Assembly: GCF_006716425.1 (NCBI RefSeq)
Contig: NZ_VFOZ01000001.1
Coordinates: 558,001 to 622,000, forward strand
Length of the DNA stretch: 64,000 bases
Source: Actinoallomurus bryophytorum
GTDB taxonomy: Bacteria; Actinomycetota; Actinomycetes; Streptosporangiales; Streptosporangiaceae
Reading direction: 5' to 3'
Shown here: one piece after another, positions 32,825-46,416 of the stretch
Numbering within the stretch: position 1 is the first letter of the stretch
How the letters are laid out: each line of letters begins with the position of its first letter
Position numbers and translations under genes: made by a program
Notes under the pieces: model-generated
Told to the model about the DNA's origin: nothing
Database searches by the model: none
The model's input: the letters and a program-made list of their open reading frames with translations, nothing else

Positions 32825-33559
32825 TTGGGACTCGCGGACCTTGACGACGTCGACCTCGTAACGGGAGAGGCCGGTGGTGACCAGGGCCTCTGGATCCTGT
32901 CCGACGACTGGCCGCCGGAGCGCGAGGCGCTCGAGTACGTACAGCTCCTGGTCAAGCTCGCCGGGGTTCTCGCGCACGCGGAGCGGATCGGGGGTGAGGG
33001 ACATCGCTCGACGGTCCTGCTGCACAGCAGTGGCGAGCCGCCCTCCAGCGTGCTGGAGTTCCTCGGCGAGCGGGGCATCGCGGCGATGATCGCCGGTAAG
33101 GCCGGGCCGCGGCCGGCGGCCGGGCGCCCGGCGCGGTACCCGAACCTGCACGACGGCGCGCCGGACATCGACTCACTCCAGGCGGCGAACGCCGGGCGGT
33201 TCGCCGCCGACAACGGGCTCGACGGCTCGATCGAGTCGCTCGTGCTGCTCGACGACGCGCTGGAGGAATGCCGGCGCGTACACGGCCTCTCCCCCGGCGA
33301 CCGGGACGAGGACTTCACCGACGGCGACCTGGTCGTGCTGGCCGGCGCGTACGCGGGTGAGGTCCTGCGCCGTCACACCCGCGAGGCGATGTGGTGGTAC
33401 GGGCAGCCCGGCAGATCCGGCCCGCTGCACATGCGGGCCGGGCTCGGGCTGGGGTCGCGTGTCAACACGTTCGGCAAGGTCAGGCGGTATCTCCAGTACG
33501 GCTCCGGAGAGTCGGTGCACGACCTGATCGCGGACCTGGTCTCCCGCCTCAGCGGCTGA
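32825..33559 (+). CDS. Hypothetical soluble protein (244 aa)
   Basis: Starts at a TTG at 32825 with GGAG 8 nt upstream. The N-terminal part begins GLADLDDVDLVTGEAGGDQG and has a WILSDDWPPEREALEYVQLL segment. The C-terminal part FTDGDLVVLAGAYAGEVLRR followed by HTREAMWWYG, then YGSGESVHDLIADLVSRL resembles the small DUF3806-type fold, with low certainty. No signal peptide or membrane helix is seen. Codon use is typical of the genome. It lies beside dapB, convergent, with a 58-bp gap. Function unknown. Confidence 0.75.
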   Translation: MGLADLDDVDLVTGEAGGDQGLWILSDDWPPEREALEYVQLLVKLAGVLAHAERIGGEGHRSTVLLHSSGEPPSSVLEFLGERGIAAMIAGKAGPRPAAGRPARYPNLHDGAPDIDSLQAANAGRFAADNGLDGSIESLVLLDDALEECRRVHGLSPGDRDEDFTDGDLVVLAGAYAGEVLRRHTREAMWWYGQPGRSGPLHMRAGLGLGSRVNTFGKVRRYLQYGSGESVHDLIADLVSRLSG

Positions 33560-33617
33560 CTCCCGCCGGCGGGCGGGCCCGCGGCTCCCGAGCCACGGCC
33601 GAAGCCGCACGGACGGG

Positions 33618-34517
<900 letters not shown>

Positions 34518-35846
34518 TCACAGCGAGAAGTCGCGGCCCTCGAAAGGACCGATGACGCTCAGCGTCATCGGCCGGCCGAGCACCTCCTCGCCGATCGCGC
34601 GGACGTCGTCGAGCGTGACCGCCTCGATGCGGGCGAGAATGTCGTCGACCGACAGCAGGCTGTCGTAGACCAGCTCGCTCTTGCCGATGCGGCTCATCCT
34701 CGACCCGGTGTCCTCCAGGCCCAGGACGAACGAGCCCCGGAGCTGGCCCTTGCCGCGTTCGAGCTCGTCGGCGGTGATGCCGCCGCCGGCCACCTTGGCG
34801 ACCTCGTCCCGGCAGATCGCCAGGACCTCGTCGACCTTGGCGGGCAGGCAGCCGGCATAGACACCGAACGTGCCCGTGTCGGCGTACTGGGAGTTGTAGC
34901 TGTAGACGGAGTACGCCAGCCCGCGCTTTTCGCGGATCTCCTGGAACAGCCGGGATGACATCCCGCCGCCCAGGGCCGCGTTGAGCACGCCGAGGGCGAA
35001 CCGCCGCTCGTCGGTGCGGGTGATGCCGATCGTGCCGAGGATCAGGTTGGCCTGCTCCGTCGGCCGGTCGAGCGAGCGGACTCCCGGGTTGACCTCGGCG
35101 CCCGCACCCTCGATCCGCGGGGTGTTCGGCGGCCGGCCGGCGTCACCCAGGCTCGCCTCGAACGCCGCCGCGACCAGGCGTACGACCTCGTCGTGGTCGA
35201 GGTTGCCCGCGGCGGCCACGACCAGGTTGGGGGCGACGTAGCGGTCACGGTAGTAGCCCGCGATGCGCTCCTGGCCGAGGCTGCTGATCGACTCGACCGT
35301 GCCGAGGATCGGCCGGCCGAGAGGCGCGTCGCCGAACAGCGCGGCCGCGAACTCGTCGTGGACGGCGTCGGTGGGGTCGTCGTCGTGCATGGCGATCTCT
35401 TCGAGGATCACCCCGCGCTCCGCCTCGACGTCCTGGCTCTCGATCAGGGACGCCGTCACCATGTCGGAGACGACGTCGATGGCGAGCGGCAGGTCGGAGT
35501 CGAGCACCCGCGCGTAGTAGCAGGTGTACTCCTTGGCGGTGAAGGCGTTCATCTCACCGCCGACCGCGTCCATCAGCGAGGACATCTCCAGGGCGGTGCG
35601 CTTGGGCGTGCCCTTGAACAGCAGGTGCTCCAGGAAGTGGGAGGCACCGGCCTCCTGATGCGACTCGTCACGCGACCCGACGCCCGCCCAGATGCCGAAG
35701 GCCACCGAGCGTACGGTCGGCATCGTCTCGGTGACGATGCGCAAGCCGCCCGGCAGGACGGTGCGCCGCACCACCCCGGCGCCGTCGGCGCCGGGGTGGA
35801 CGGTGTACGTCGAGCCGGGTTCCTGCTCTCGAGCGGTGACCGTCAT
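34518..35846 (-). CDS. M16-family zinc metallopeptidase (insulinase-like, PepR type)
   Basis: 442 residues. The inverted zinc motif HxxEH is HFLEH at 70-74 ([14 protein letters not shown]), and the third ligand glutamate lies in [17 protein letters not shown] second, inactive M16 half follows ([20 protein letters not shown] on). It starts inside the pnp stop (ATGA at 35843-35846), so it is translationally coupled, a conserved arrangement in actinomycetes (Rv2782c position). Proposed roles are peptide or processing-peptidase activity in the cytoplasm. Confidence 0.9.
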   Translation of the reverse strand: MTVTAREQEPGSTYTVHPGADGAGVVRRTVLPGGLRIVTETMPTVRSVAFGIWAGVGSRDESHQEAGASHFLEHLLFKGTPKRTALEMSSLMDAVGGEMNAFTAKEYTCYYARVLDSDLPLAIDVVSDMVTASLIESQDVEAERGVILEEIAMHDDDPTDAVHDEFAAALFGDAPLGRPILGTVESISSLGQERIAGYYRDRYVAPNLVVAAAGNLDHDEVVRLVAAAFEASLGDAGRPPNTPRIEGAGAEVNPGVRSLDRPTEQANLILGTIGITRTDERRFALGVLNAALGGGMSSRLFQEIREKRGLAYSVYSYNSQYADTGTFGVYAGCLPAKVDEVLAICRDEVAKVAGGGITADELERGKGQLRGSFVLGLEDTGSRMSRIGKSELVYDSLLSVDDILARIEAVTLDDVRAIGEEVLGRPMTLSVIGPFEGRDFSL

Positions 35847-38173
35847 GAGTTGCGGTCGCCGCCGCGGTCGTCACGGCCGCCGCCACTGCGCGTACGCCTG
35901 CGACGGGGGCGTTCGCCACCGCCCTCACCGTTGCGCCGCTCTTCGGGCTGTCCGTCGCCCTCGGAGGAGGCCTCCGGCGCGCCGGAGCCGCCCTCGGCGG
36001 CCTCGCGCTCGACCACGTCGACCGGCACCAGCGACAGCTTGCCGCGGGAGTCGATCTCGGTGACCTCGACCTGGACCTTCTCGCCGACCTTGATGACGTC
36101 GTCGATGTTCTCGATCCGGGCGCCGCCGTGCAGCTTGCGGATCTGCGAGACGTGCAGCAGACCGTCCTTGCCGGGCAGCAGCGAGACGAAGGCACCGAAC
36201 GTCGTGGTCTTGACGACCGTGCCGAGGTAGCGCTCGCCGACCTCGGGCATGTGCGGGTTGGCGATCGAGTTGATCGCCTGCCGCGCGGCCTCGGCCGACG
36301 GGCCGTCGGTGGCGCCGACGTAGATCGTGCCGTCGTCCTCGATGGTGATCTCGGCGCCCGTGTCGTCCTGGATCGAGTTGATCATCTTGCCCTTGGGGCC
36401 GATGACCTCGCCGATCTTGTCGACCGGGACCTTGATCGTGATGATCCGCGGGGCGTTCGGGCTCATCTCGCCGGGGGCCTCGATGGCCTCCTGCATGACG
36501 TCCAGGATCGCGAGCCGTGCGCCCTTGGCCTGCTTGAGCGCGGCGGCCAGCACGCCGGCGGGAATGCCGTCGAGCTTGGTGTCGAGCTGCAGGGCCGTGA
36601 TGACGTCACGGGTGCCGGCGACCTTGAAGTCCATGTCGCCGAAGGCGTCCTCGGCGCCGAGGATGTCCGTCAGCGTGACGTAGTCCTCGCCCTCGTTGAT
36701 CAGACCCATGGCGATGCCGGCCACCATCTGCTTCAGCGGCACACCCGCGGCCAGGAGCGACATCGTGCTGGCGCAGACCGAGCCCATCGAGGTGGAGCCG
36801 TTGGAGCTCAGGGCCTCCGACACCTGCCGGATGGCGTACGGGAACTCCTCGCGCGTGGGCAGCACCGGCAGCAGCGCGCGCTCGGCGAGCGCTCCGTGGC
36901 CGATCTCGCGGCGCTTCGGCGAACCGACGCGGCCGGTCTCACCGGTGGAGTACGGCGGGAAGTTGTAGTTGTGCATGTAGCGCTTGGTGCGCTCGGGGTT
37001 GAGCGTGTCGATCATCTGCTCCATGCGGAGCATGTTCAGCGTCGTGACACCCATGATCTGGGTCTCGCCACGCTCGAACAGCGCCGAACCGTGCACCCGC
37101 GGCACCACGCCGACCTCGGCGGTCAGCTGGCGGATGTCCTTGACGCCACGGCCGTCGATGCGGACCTTTTCGGAGATGACCCGCTCGCGCACGAGCTTCT
37201 TGGTCAGCGCGCGGAACGCCGCGCTGATCTCCTTCTCGCGCTCCTCGAAGTCGGGCCCGACCTTCTCGGCGGCGAGCGCCTTGACCCGGTCGAGCTCGCT
37301 CTCGCGCTCCTGCTTGCCCGCGATGGTCAGCGCCTGGGCCAGCTCGGAGCGTACGGCGGCCTCGACGGCGGCGAACACGTCGTCCTGGTAGTCCAGGAAG
37401 ATCGGGTAGTCGGCCGTCTCCTTGGAGGACTGCGCGGCCAGCTGGCTCTGCGCCTGGCAGAGCACCTTGATGAACGGCTTGGCGGCCTCGAGGCCCTCGG
37501 CCACCGAGTCCTCGGTCGGTGCCGCGGCACCGTCGGCGACCAGGGTGAGCGTGCGGGGCGTCGACTCGGCCTCGACCATCATGATCGCGACGTCGCCGTC
37601 CTCGAGCACCCGGCCGGCCACGACCATGTCGAAGGTCGCGCGCTCCAGCTCGGTGTGGGTCGGGAAGCCGACCCACTGGCCCTCGATCAGGGCGACGCGG
37701 ACGCCGCCGATCGGGCCGGAGAACGGCAGACCGGCGATCTGCGTGGACATCGACGCGGCGTTGATCGCGACGACGTCGTACAGGTGGTCGGGGTTGAGCG
37801 CCAGGATCGTCTCGACGACCTGGATCTCGTTGCGCAGGCCCTTCTTGAACGAAGGACGCAGCGGACGGTCGATCAGCCGGCAGGTGAGGATCGCGTCCTC
37901 GCTGGGCCGGCCCTCACGACGGAAGAACGAGCCGGGGATGCGCCCTGCGGCGTACATCCGCTCCTCGACGTCGACCGTCAGGGGGAAGAAGTCGAGGTTG
38001 TCCTTCGGCTTCTTCGACGCGGTGGTCGCGGACAGGACCATGGTGTCGTCGTCGAGATAGACGACGGCGGACCCGGCTGCCTGCCGGGCGAGTCGCCCGG
38101 TTTCGAATCTGATCGTGCGTTGACCGAAAGCGCCATTGTCGATGACGGCTTCGGCGACCTTCACACCTTCCAC
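35843..38173 (-). CDS. pnp: Polyribonucleotide nucleotidyltransferase
   Basis: 776 residues. Two RNase PH domains ([20 protein letters not shown] in the first; [20 protein letters not shown] opening the second, with [11 protein letters not shown]) flank an alpha-helical domain. A KH domain ([15 protein letters not shown]-type, here [20 protein letters not shown]) and an S1 domain ([20 protein letters not shown]) follow. The tail is acidic then Arg/Gly-rich, suited to degradosome contacts. The enzyme degrades RNA phosphorolytically and in actinomycetes also adds 3' tails. I start at the GTG at 38173 with AGGAGG 9 nt upstream. It is downstream of rpsO, from which a hairpin separates it. Confidence 0.94.
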   Translation of the reverse strand: MEGVKVAEAVIDNGAFGQRTIRFETGRLARQAAGSAVVYLDDDTMVLSATTASKKPKDNLDFFPLTVDVEERMYAAGRIPGSFFRREGRPSEDAILTCRLIDRPLRPSFKKGLRNEIQVVETILALNPDHLYDVVAINAASMSTQIAGLPFSGPIGGVRVALIEGQWVGFPTHTELERATFDMVVAGRVLEDGDVAIMMVEAESTPRTLTLVADGAAAPTEDSVAEGLEAAKPFIKVLCQAQSQLAAQSSKETADYPIFLDYQDDVFAAVEAAVRSELAQALTIAGKQERESELDRVKALAAEKVGPDFEEREKEISAAFRALTKKLVRERVISEKVRIDGRGVKDIRQLTAEVGVVPRVHGSALFERGETQIMGVTTLNMLRMEQMIDTLNPERTKRYMHNYNFPPYSTGETGRVGSPKRREIGHGALAERALLPVLPTREEFPYAIRQVSEALSSNGSTSMGSVCASTMSLLAAGVPLKQMVAGIAMGLINEGEDYVTLTDILGAEDAFGDMDFKVAGTRDVITALQLDTKLDGIPAGVLAAALKQAKGARLAILDVMQEAIEAPGEMSPNAPRIITIKVPVDKIGEVIGPKGKMINSIQDDTGAEITIEDDGTIYVGATDGPSAEAARQAINSIANPHMPEVGERYLGTVVKTTTFGAFVSLLPGKDGLLHVSQIRKLHGGARIENIDDVIKVGEKVQVEVTEIDSRGKLSLVPVDVVEREAAEGGSGAPEASSEGDGQPEERRNGEGGGERPRRRRTRSGGGRDDRGGDRNS

Positions 38174-38355
38174 GATGTGGACCCTCCTTGAATTCGGTGG
38201 TGTCCGCATACGGTTCCCGGGGGTGCAGCGCTCTGTGGAGAGGTGCCGGTCTTCGATCGAAGCCGTCGGATCGCCCTGTTCCGATGGCCACTACCGAGGA
38301 CCGGCCCCCGACGCACCCAGGGGCGGCGGTAGCGGACTCTTGCAGTTATACGAAG

Positions 38356-38383
38356 AGAGGGAGCGGCGGATGCCGCTCCCTCT
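38356..38383 (-). terminator. Hairpin between rpsO and pnp
   Basis: 12-bp perfect stem AGAGGGAGCGGC (38356-38367), GGAT loop, complement to 38383. It lies 5 bp after the rpsO stop on the minus strand. It may terminate rpsO or be the processing hairpin known from rpsO-pnp regions. Confidence 0.8.
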
Positions 38384-38388
38384 GCGCG

Positions 38389-38658
38389 CTATCGGCGGAG
38401 GCCGAGACGCTCGATCAGCTGGCGGTATCGAGCGATGTCCTTCTTCTGCAGGTACTGCAGAAGTCGACGCCTGCGGCCCACCATGAGCAGCAGACCACGA
38501 CGGCTGTGGTGGTCGTGCTTGTGGATCTTGAGGTGCTCAGTGAGCTCGTTGATGCGCTTGGTGAGCATCGCCACCTGCACCTCGGGCGACCCAGTGTCGC
38601 CTTCGGTCGTGGCGTACTCGTCCATGATCTTCTTCTTGGCGGCGGTGTCGAGCGACAC
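38389..38658 (-). CDS. rpsO: 30S ribosomal protein S15
   Basis: 89 residues from the GTG at 38658 ([20 protein letters not shown]), ending [10 protein letters not shown]. The conserved [20 protein letters not shown] is intact. It binds the 16S rRNA central domain. AAGGAG lies just before the GTG; the frame is open 15 nt further but homology begins here. It is one gene upstream of pnp, as in nearly all bacteria. Confidence 0.95.
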   Translation of the reverse strand: MSLDTAAKKKIMDEYATTEGDTGSPEVQVAMLTKRINELTEHLKIHKHDHHSRRGLLLMVGRRRRLLQYLQKKDIARYRQLIERLGLRR

Positions 38659-38905
38659 GGCACTCCTTTTCAACTAGCGGGTACGCGGTAGCGAGAAAAA
38701 CACCCGGAAACCATGCGTACCCACAGTCATCCGAGTGGAAGGGGGGATGGCTCGACGAGTCATCACGCCCTGCGCGGGCAGCCGACTACTGCCGGTCACT
38801 TCCCAGCGGCAAGTCACGGTACCACGTCAAACCGGAAACCCCGCCAATGACTTGAACGCCCTGTCCCGGTGGAGTGTTCCCCTCCCCGGAGGGGCCCAGG
38901 TCAGG
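38659..38905. other. Intergenic region between ribF and rpsO
   Basis: Contains a CCCCTCC-CC-GGAGGGG hairpin at 38879-38894, 11 bp after the ribF stop on the minus strand (likely terminator), and the rpsO promoter region. No gene is visible. Confidence 0.5.
38879..38894 (-). terminator. Hairpin after ribF
   Basis: 7-bp stem CCCCTCC with GGAGGGG around two bases (effectively 6 bp with a 4-nt loop), 11 bp downstream of the ribF stop. No U-tract. Confidence 0.5.
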
Positions 38906-39874
38906 TCACTCCCGGGTGAGTTCGCGCGCCCGGTCGACGTCGTGGCGCATCTGCTCCACGAGGGCGTCGACCGAGTCGAACTTGAGGGTGTCACGGAGCC
39001 GGGCGGTGAAGTCGACGCTCACGTGCGCGCCGTACAGGTCGAGGTCGTCACGGTCCAGGGCGTACGCCTCGACGGTGCGCTCGCTCCCCTCGAAGGTGGG
39101 GTTGACGCCGATGGAGATCGCCGCCGGCCACCGGGCGTCCGGATGGCCCGCCGAGCGGTCGTCGTGGGTGCGCCCGTAGTCGTCGCAGTTGAGGTAGCCC
39201 GCGTACACGCCGTCCCGTGGGATGGCGGTGTGCGGCAGGCTCTCGAGGTTCGCCGTCGGGAAGCCGAGGTCACGGCCGCGCTGTGCGCCGCGTACGACCA
39301 CGCCCTCGACGCGGTGGGGACGGCCGAGCAGCCGCGCGGCGCCCTCGACGTCGCCGCCGGCCAGGCGCTCGCGGACCAGTGTGGAGGAGATCGGCTGCCC
39401 GTCGGCCACGAGCGGCACTCCCTCGGCCTCGAAGTCGTACTTGCCGCCGAGCTCCTTGAGCAGGGCGACATCGCCCTTGGCCCGGTGGCCGAAGCGAAAG
39501 TCCTCACCGACCACGACACGGGCGGCGTGCAGCCGATCGACGAGCACCGACTGGACGAACTCGTCCGGCCCCATCTGGGACAGCTCGAGGGTGAAGGGCA
39601 GCACCATCACCGCGTCGGCGCCGAGCCCCGCGAGGAGCGCGGCACGCCGCTTCGGCGTGCACAGCAGCGGCGGATGGGTGCCGGGCCGTACGACCTCGTC
39701 CGGATGCGGGTCGAAAGTGATCACTACGGTGGGCAGCCCCAGCTCACGTGCGAGCTCGGCGGTCCGGTCGACGAGCCGCTGGTGCCCACGGTGCACACCG
39801 TCGAAAACGCCGATGGTGACGACGGACCTGCCCCATTCACCGGGCACGTCGTCGAGGCCATGCCAACGTCGCAC
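38906..39874 (-). CDS. ribF: Bifunctional riboflavin kinase/FAD synthetase
   Basis: 322 residues. The N-terminal FAD synthetase has VVTIGVFDGVHRGHQRLVDR (nucleotidyl-transferase GxFDGxHxGH) and VVITFDPHPDEVV. The C-terminal flavokinase has GRDLGFPTANLE and GVYAGYLN. It makes FMN and FAD in the cytoplasm. The start is the GTG at 39874. It belongs to the truB-ribF-rpsO order found in other actinomycetes, with gaps of about 95 and 250 bp. Confidence 0.93.
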   Translation of the reverse strand: MRRWHGLDDVPGEWGRSVVTIGVFDGVHRGHQRLVDRTAELARELGLPTVVITFDPHPDEVVRPGTHPPLLCTPKRRAALLAGLGADAVMVLPFTLELSQMGPDEFVQSVLVDRLHAARVVVGEDFRFGHRAKGDVALLKELGGKYDFEAEGVPLVADGQPISSTLVRERLAGGDVEGAARLLGRPHRVEGVVVRGAQRGRDLGFPTANLESLPHTAIPRDGVYAGYLNCDDYGRTHDDRSAGHPDARWPAAISIGVNPTFEGSERTVEAYALDRDDLDLYGAHVSVDFTARLRDTLKFDSVDALVEQMRHDVDRARELTRE

Positions 39875-39970
39875 TGTCCACCCCTCTCGCGGTGCTCCTA
39901 GCGTGCCATGCGTTCACTGCCGGGGGTGACATCGGGCCGGTTCCGGCGAACCCCCGCACGTCCGCCCGGG

Positions 39971-40837
39971 TCAGGGGACGAAGACCGCGAGCGGCTTGGC
40001 GACCGGGCCGTGCTCCTCCATCAGCGCCAGGAGCGTGCCGTCCGGTCCGAACACCCCGATGGGGCCCGGCCCGAGCCCGGTCGCGCCCAGCCGCCCGCCG
40101 TGGGCGATCTTGCGGGCGTCGTCCTCGGAGACGTCCAGGCGCGGGAAGGCCGCGGACACGGCCTCGGCCAGCGGCAGCACGACCAGCTCCTCGGTGAGCT
40201 GCTCGATCGTGCGGGCCTGCGGCAGGTCGTACGGGCCCACGCGCGTACGGCGGAGGTAGCTGAGATGGCCACCGACGCCCAGCGCGGCGCCCAGGTCGCG
40301 GGCCAGCGCGCGGATGTAGGTGCCGCTGGAGCAGGTCACCGTCGCCGAGACGTCCAGCAGGTCGCCGTCGTAGCGCAGGTCGCCGATGGCGAAGTCGTAC
40401 ACGGTGACCGGCCGGGCCTTGAGCGCGACCTCCTCACCGTCGCGTACCCGCTTGTACGCGCGGCGGCCGTCGATCTTGATGGCGCTGACCTGGGGCGGGA
40501 TCTGCTCGATGGTTCCGGTCAGGTCGGTGATCGCGGCGCGGAGGGCTTCCTCCGTCACCTCCGTGGCCGATGCGGTCGCGGTGATCTCGCCCTCGGCGTC
40601 GTCGGTGTTGGTGGACCGGCCCAGCCGGATGACCGCGTCATAGGACTTCTCGGTGAGCGCCAGGTGGCCCAGGAGCCGGGTCGCCTTGTCCACTCCGATG
40701 ACGAGCACGCCCGTGGCCATGGGATCCAGCGTGCCGGCGTGCCCGACTCTGCGTGTACCCGCCAGCCGGCGCAGCTTGCCCACGACATCGTGGGACGTCC
40801 AGCCGGCCGGCTTGTCGACGATGACAAGTCCGTTCAT
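39971..40837 (-). CDS. truB: tRNA pseudouridine(55) synthase
   Basis: 288 residues. VDKPAGWTSHDVVGKLRRLA and RVGHAGTLDPMATGVLVIGV contain the catalytic Asp in GTLDP. VSAIKIDGRRAYKRVRDGEE and CSSGTYIRALARDLG are the other family motifs. A C-terminal PUA-like tail is present, as in actinobacterial forms. It modifies U55 of tRNA. Its ATG overlaps the nrnA stop (ATGA), so it is translationally coupled to it. Confidence 0.94.
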   Translation of the reverse strand: MNGLVIVDKPAGWTSHDVVGKLRRLAGTRRVGHAGTLDPMATGVLVIGVDKATRLLGHLALTEKSYDAVIRLGRSTNTDDAEGEITATASATEVTEEALRAAITDLTGTIEQIPPQVSAIKIDGRRAYKRVRDGEEVALKARPVTVYDFAIGDLRYDGDLLDVSATVTCSSGTYIRALARDLGAALGVGGHLSYLRRTRVGPYDLPQARTIEQLTEELVVLPLAEAVSAAFPRLDVSEDDARKIAHGGRLGATGLGPGPIGVFGPDGTLLALMEEHGPVAKPLAVFVP

Positions 40838-41862
40838 ATGCGGGTGACGACCTCGATCTCGGCGAGAAGCTCACGTAGGCGTTCGACCGCGTGCCCGACC
40901 TCGCCGTGCAGGGTGAAGCCGGCCGCGGCCGGGTGGCCGCCGCCGCCGAGGGCGACGCACGCCAGCCCGACGTCGACACGGCCCTTGGACCGGGTGGAGA
41001 CCTGCCAGGCCCCCTCGTCGTCCTCCTTGAAGACGATGGCGACCTCGGCCTCGTCGGTCCGTCGCACGATGTCGATCACGCCTTCGATCAGGTCGTACGG
41101 CAGGTCGTACTCCGCGCGGTCGGCGCGCGTCACCGTCGTCCAGACCATGCCGAGACCGCCCGCGACGTCCGGCTCCAGCGTCGCGCGGCCGAGCGCGCCG
41201 GCCAGCACCGGGAGGTAGCCGAACGGCGCACGGTCCCAGACCTCGCGGGAGACGATTTCGGGCTGGATGCCGGTGGCGAGCAGCCGCCCGGCGAGCGCGT
41301 GGACCTCGGGCGTGGTCGCGGCGTACTTGAACGAGCCGGTGTCGGTGACCAGCCCGACGTACAGGTCCAGGGCCATGTCGTGGGTGAGCGGGACGCCGAG
41401 ACGTCCGATGAGCTCCTCGGCGACCGCCGCGGTGGCCGCCGCGCCGGGGTCGACGAGATGCGTCGTGCCGAAGCGCGTGTTGGACGAGTGGTGATCGAGG
41501 ACGATCACCTCGTCCGCCTTGCGCGCGTTGGCCGCGAGGCTGCCGAGACGGTCACGGCTGGCCGCGTCGAAGGTGACCATGACGTCGGGCTCGGCCGGAT
41601 AGTCGTCCGGGTGCGTGAGCAGGTCCAGCGCCGGCAGGAACCGCAGGATCCGCGGGACGACGAACGCGTCGCCGAACGAGGCGACGAACGGCTTGTCCAT
41701 GGCCCGCAACGCCTGCGCGAAGGCCAGCATCGAACCGAGCGCGTCGCCATCCGGGTTGACGTGACAGGCGAGGCAGATCGTCTGCGCCTCCTGGATTGAG
41801 GCGATCGCGCGTGCCCACTCGTCGGCGGTGATGGCTGTGACGCTACCCGGCGCGGAGTTCAC
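40834..41862 (-). CDS. nrnA: DHH-family oligoribonuclease/pAp phosphatase
   Basis: 342 residues. The metal-binding motifs of DHH phosphoesterases are [16 protein letters not shown], the [10 protein letters not shown] region, [12 protein letters not shown] and [14 protein letters not shown]; the DHHA1 domain ends with [20 protein letters not shown]. The enzyme degrades short oligoribonucleotides and 3'-phosphoadenosine 5'-phosphate. The GTG start overlaps the rbfA stop, and the stop overlaps the truB start, forming a tight rbfA-nrnA-truB operon. Confidence 0.93.
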   Translation of the reverse strand: MNSAPGSVTAITADEWARAIASIQEAQTICLACHVNPDGDALGSMLAFAQALRAMDKPFVASFGDAFVVPRILRFLPALDLLTHPDDYPAEPDVMVTFDAASRDRLGSLAANARKADEVIVLDHHSSNTRFGTTHLVDPGAAATAAVAEELIGRLGVPLTHDMALDLYVGLVTDTGSFKYAATTPEVHALAGRLLATGIQPEIVSREVWDRAPFGYLPVLAGALGRATLEPDVAGGLGMVWTTVTRADRAEYDLPYDLIEGVIDIVRRTDEAEVAIVFKEDDEGAWQVSTRSKGRVDVGLACVALGGGGHPAAAGFTLHGEVGHAVERLRELLAEIEVVTRI

Positions 41863-42341
41863 GACCCGGAGTATCTCGCGTTGGCGGCGTCATCGCCGTC
41901 TGTTTCGTCAACATCCTCCTCGGTTCGCGCCTCCCGGTAAGGGTTCGCCTCCCCCGCGGGAAGGGCGCCCTCGGCGACCTTGGCCACCTGCTCGTCCGCG
42001 GCGCGCGCCTTGGCGAGCAGGTCGTTGATCTGCCGGGCGTTGTCGGGCAGAGCGTCCGGCACGAACGTCACGCTCGGGGTGTGGCGTACGCCGGTGCGCT
42101 TGCCCACCTCCGACCGGATCACGCCCTTGGCGCTCTCGAGTGCCGCCGCGCTGTCCGCGCGCTCGGTGTCGGTGCCGTAGACGGTGTAGAAGACCGTCGC
42201 GTCCCGCAGGTCGTTGGTCAGCCGCGTGTCCGTCACAGTGACGAAGCCGAGCCGTGGGTCCTTGATGCGCAGCTCCAGCATCTCCGCGACGATCTGCTGG
42301 ATGCGGTCCGCGAGCTTACGAGCCCTCGCAGGATCCGTCAC
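41859..42341 (-). CDS. rbfA: 30S ribosome-binding factor A
   Basis: 160 residues. The KH-like core ([20 protein letters not shown] ... [20 protein letters not shown]) is followed by a conserved [20 protein letters not shown] and an acidic C-terminal tail. It matures the 16S rRNA 5' end and acts in cold growth. The GTG at 42341 follows GGAGGAGGACCT. This start overlaps the TGA of a 23-codon leader ORF. Confidence 0.93.
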   Translation of the reverse strand: MTDPARARKLADRIQQIVAEMLELRIKDPRLGFVTVTDTRLTNDLRDATVFYTVYGTDTERADSAAALESAKGVIRSEVGKRTGVRHTPSVTFVPDALPDNARQINDLLAKARAADEQVAKVAEGALPAGEANPYREARTEEDVDETDGDDAANARYSGS

Positions 42342-42409
42342 AGGTCCTCCTCCGTAGGACCTGTCGGCCAAGCCGCCGCGTGGGGGGTTCCCTCGTGCGG
42401 CCCGGTCAC
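42338..42409 (-). CDS. 23-codon leader ORF coupled to rbfA
   Basis: GTG at 42409 with GAGGACCT before it; ends at a TGA (42338-42340) that overlaps the rbfA GTG as GTGA. The first 24 nt match the RodZ-gene leader units in 19 positions (GTGACCG ... CGAGGGAACC), and the end GGAGGAGGACCTGTGAC repeats the bases found before the leader start. The distance from leader start to gene start is 68 nt. Peptide begins [10 protein letters not shown] and ends TEEDL. Confidence 0.5.
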   Translation of the reverse strand: MTGPHEGTPHAAAWPTGPTEEDL

Positions 42410-42502
42410 AGGTCCTCTTCACCGAACCGGAATCGGGCTCCCATGCCTGATCACCGGTTCTTCCGAACTATGTCCATCGGCCCCGGGGGGGCCGAACGCA
42501 CT
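42410..42502. other. Short gap between ylxP and the rbfA leader
   Basis: 93 bp downstream of ylxP on the minus strand, containing a GGGGG run near 42490 and no gene. It is the only likely place for a promoter of the rbfA leader. Confidence 0.4.
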
Positions 42503-42808
42503 CTATGACTCTTCGCTGAAGAGCCGCTGCCGGGTGGAGAGCAGCTCGATCTCCGGTCTCCCGGCGATCAGTCGTTCACAGGCCTCCAGCACCTCGACGC
42601 AGTTGCCCGCGGTCGAGGAGACGACCGCGACCGCTATCTCGGCCCGGCGATGCAGGTCGAGATGGCCGGTCTCAGCCGCCGCGGCCGCCGGGAACCGCCG
42701 CCGTACCTCGGCGACGATCGGACGGACCACGGCACGTTTCTGCTTCAGCGAATGTACGTCGCCGAGCAAAAGGTCCAAGGTCAGGGCTCCCACATACACA
42801 ACCGTCAT
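42503..42808 (-). CDS. ylxP: DUF503 (YlxP) family protein
   Basis: 101 residues from the ATG at 42808: MTVVYVGALTLDLLLGDVHS followed by LKQKRAVVRPIVAEVRRRFP, the DUF503 signature. These small proteins sit between infB and rbfA in many bacteria and associate with late 30S assembly, probably binding rRNA. GGGGG precedes the ATG. The open frame extends 24 codons upstream but homology begins at this methionine. Confidence 0.88.
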   Translation of the reverse strand: MTVVYVGALTLDLLLGDVHSLKQKRAVVRPIVAEVRRRFPAAAAAETGHLDLHRRAEIAVAVVSSTAGNCVEVLEACERLIAGRPEIELLSTRQRLFSEES

Positions 42809-42906
42809 CCCCCGCGGTCGGATCCGGTCCTCGACGGACGAGGTGGCGTGCGACAGAGCCGCACGCCACCTCTCAGCCATCCGCCGAGACCGGCGGAAGA
42901 ACGCGC

Positions 42907-46020
<3,114 letters not shown>

Positions 46021-46136
46021 TGCACTCCCTACTCGGTCCGGGGACGTCCTCGGACCGTCGCTACCTTGCGGTAATCATCGCTGCGTGCTCATCGAGCGCT
46101 CATAGCAATCTCGACCTGCTTCCGACTAGACGTCGC
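46021..46136. other. Gap between ylxR and infB
   Basis: 116 bp with GC lower than the flanks; an infB-proximal promoter is possible. No gene. Confidence 0.4.
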
Positions 46137-46412
46137 TTACGAACCGTCCTGCTGTGACTCGAGCCATTGGCGGAGAGTGCGAACTTCGAGCGGTCCCGCT
46201 CGGCGAAATGCCCGCGGAAACGCCCGACGCCGCTCAGCCAGCTCAAGACATGCCAGGTCAGGGTGCAGGGAGGCGCCCCGTCCCGGCAGTCGCCCACGCG
46301 GGTCGGGGACTACAGAGCCCTCGACCACGACCAGGCGCAGCAGGTCGGACTTGGTCGTGCAAATCCGACAACCCACGCATGTACGCCGTGGGACCGCGCG
46401 ACCACGAGCCAT
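46137..46412 (-). CDS. ylxR: YlxR (DUF448) RNA-binding protein
   Basis: 91 residues from the ATG at 46412, MARGRAVPRRTCVGCRICTT; the family motif RRTCVGCR is intact and PDPRGRLPGRGASLHPDLAC follows. YlxR proteins are nucleoid- or RNase P-linked small RNA-binding proteins in the nusA-infB operon. It follows the nusA stop by 4 bp. Confidence 0.92.
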   Translation of the reverse strand: MARGRAVPRRTCVGCRICTTKSDLLRLVVVEGSVVPDPRGRLPGRGASLHPDLACLELAERRRAFPRAFRRAGPLEVRTLRQWLESQQDGS

Positions 46413-46416
46413 GAGT

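Noticed and set aside
36128-38191. 687-codon plus-strand frame opposite pnp
   Set aside because: High-GC DNA commonly leaves the antisense frame open; no domain is seen and pnp is certain.
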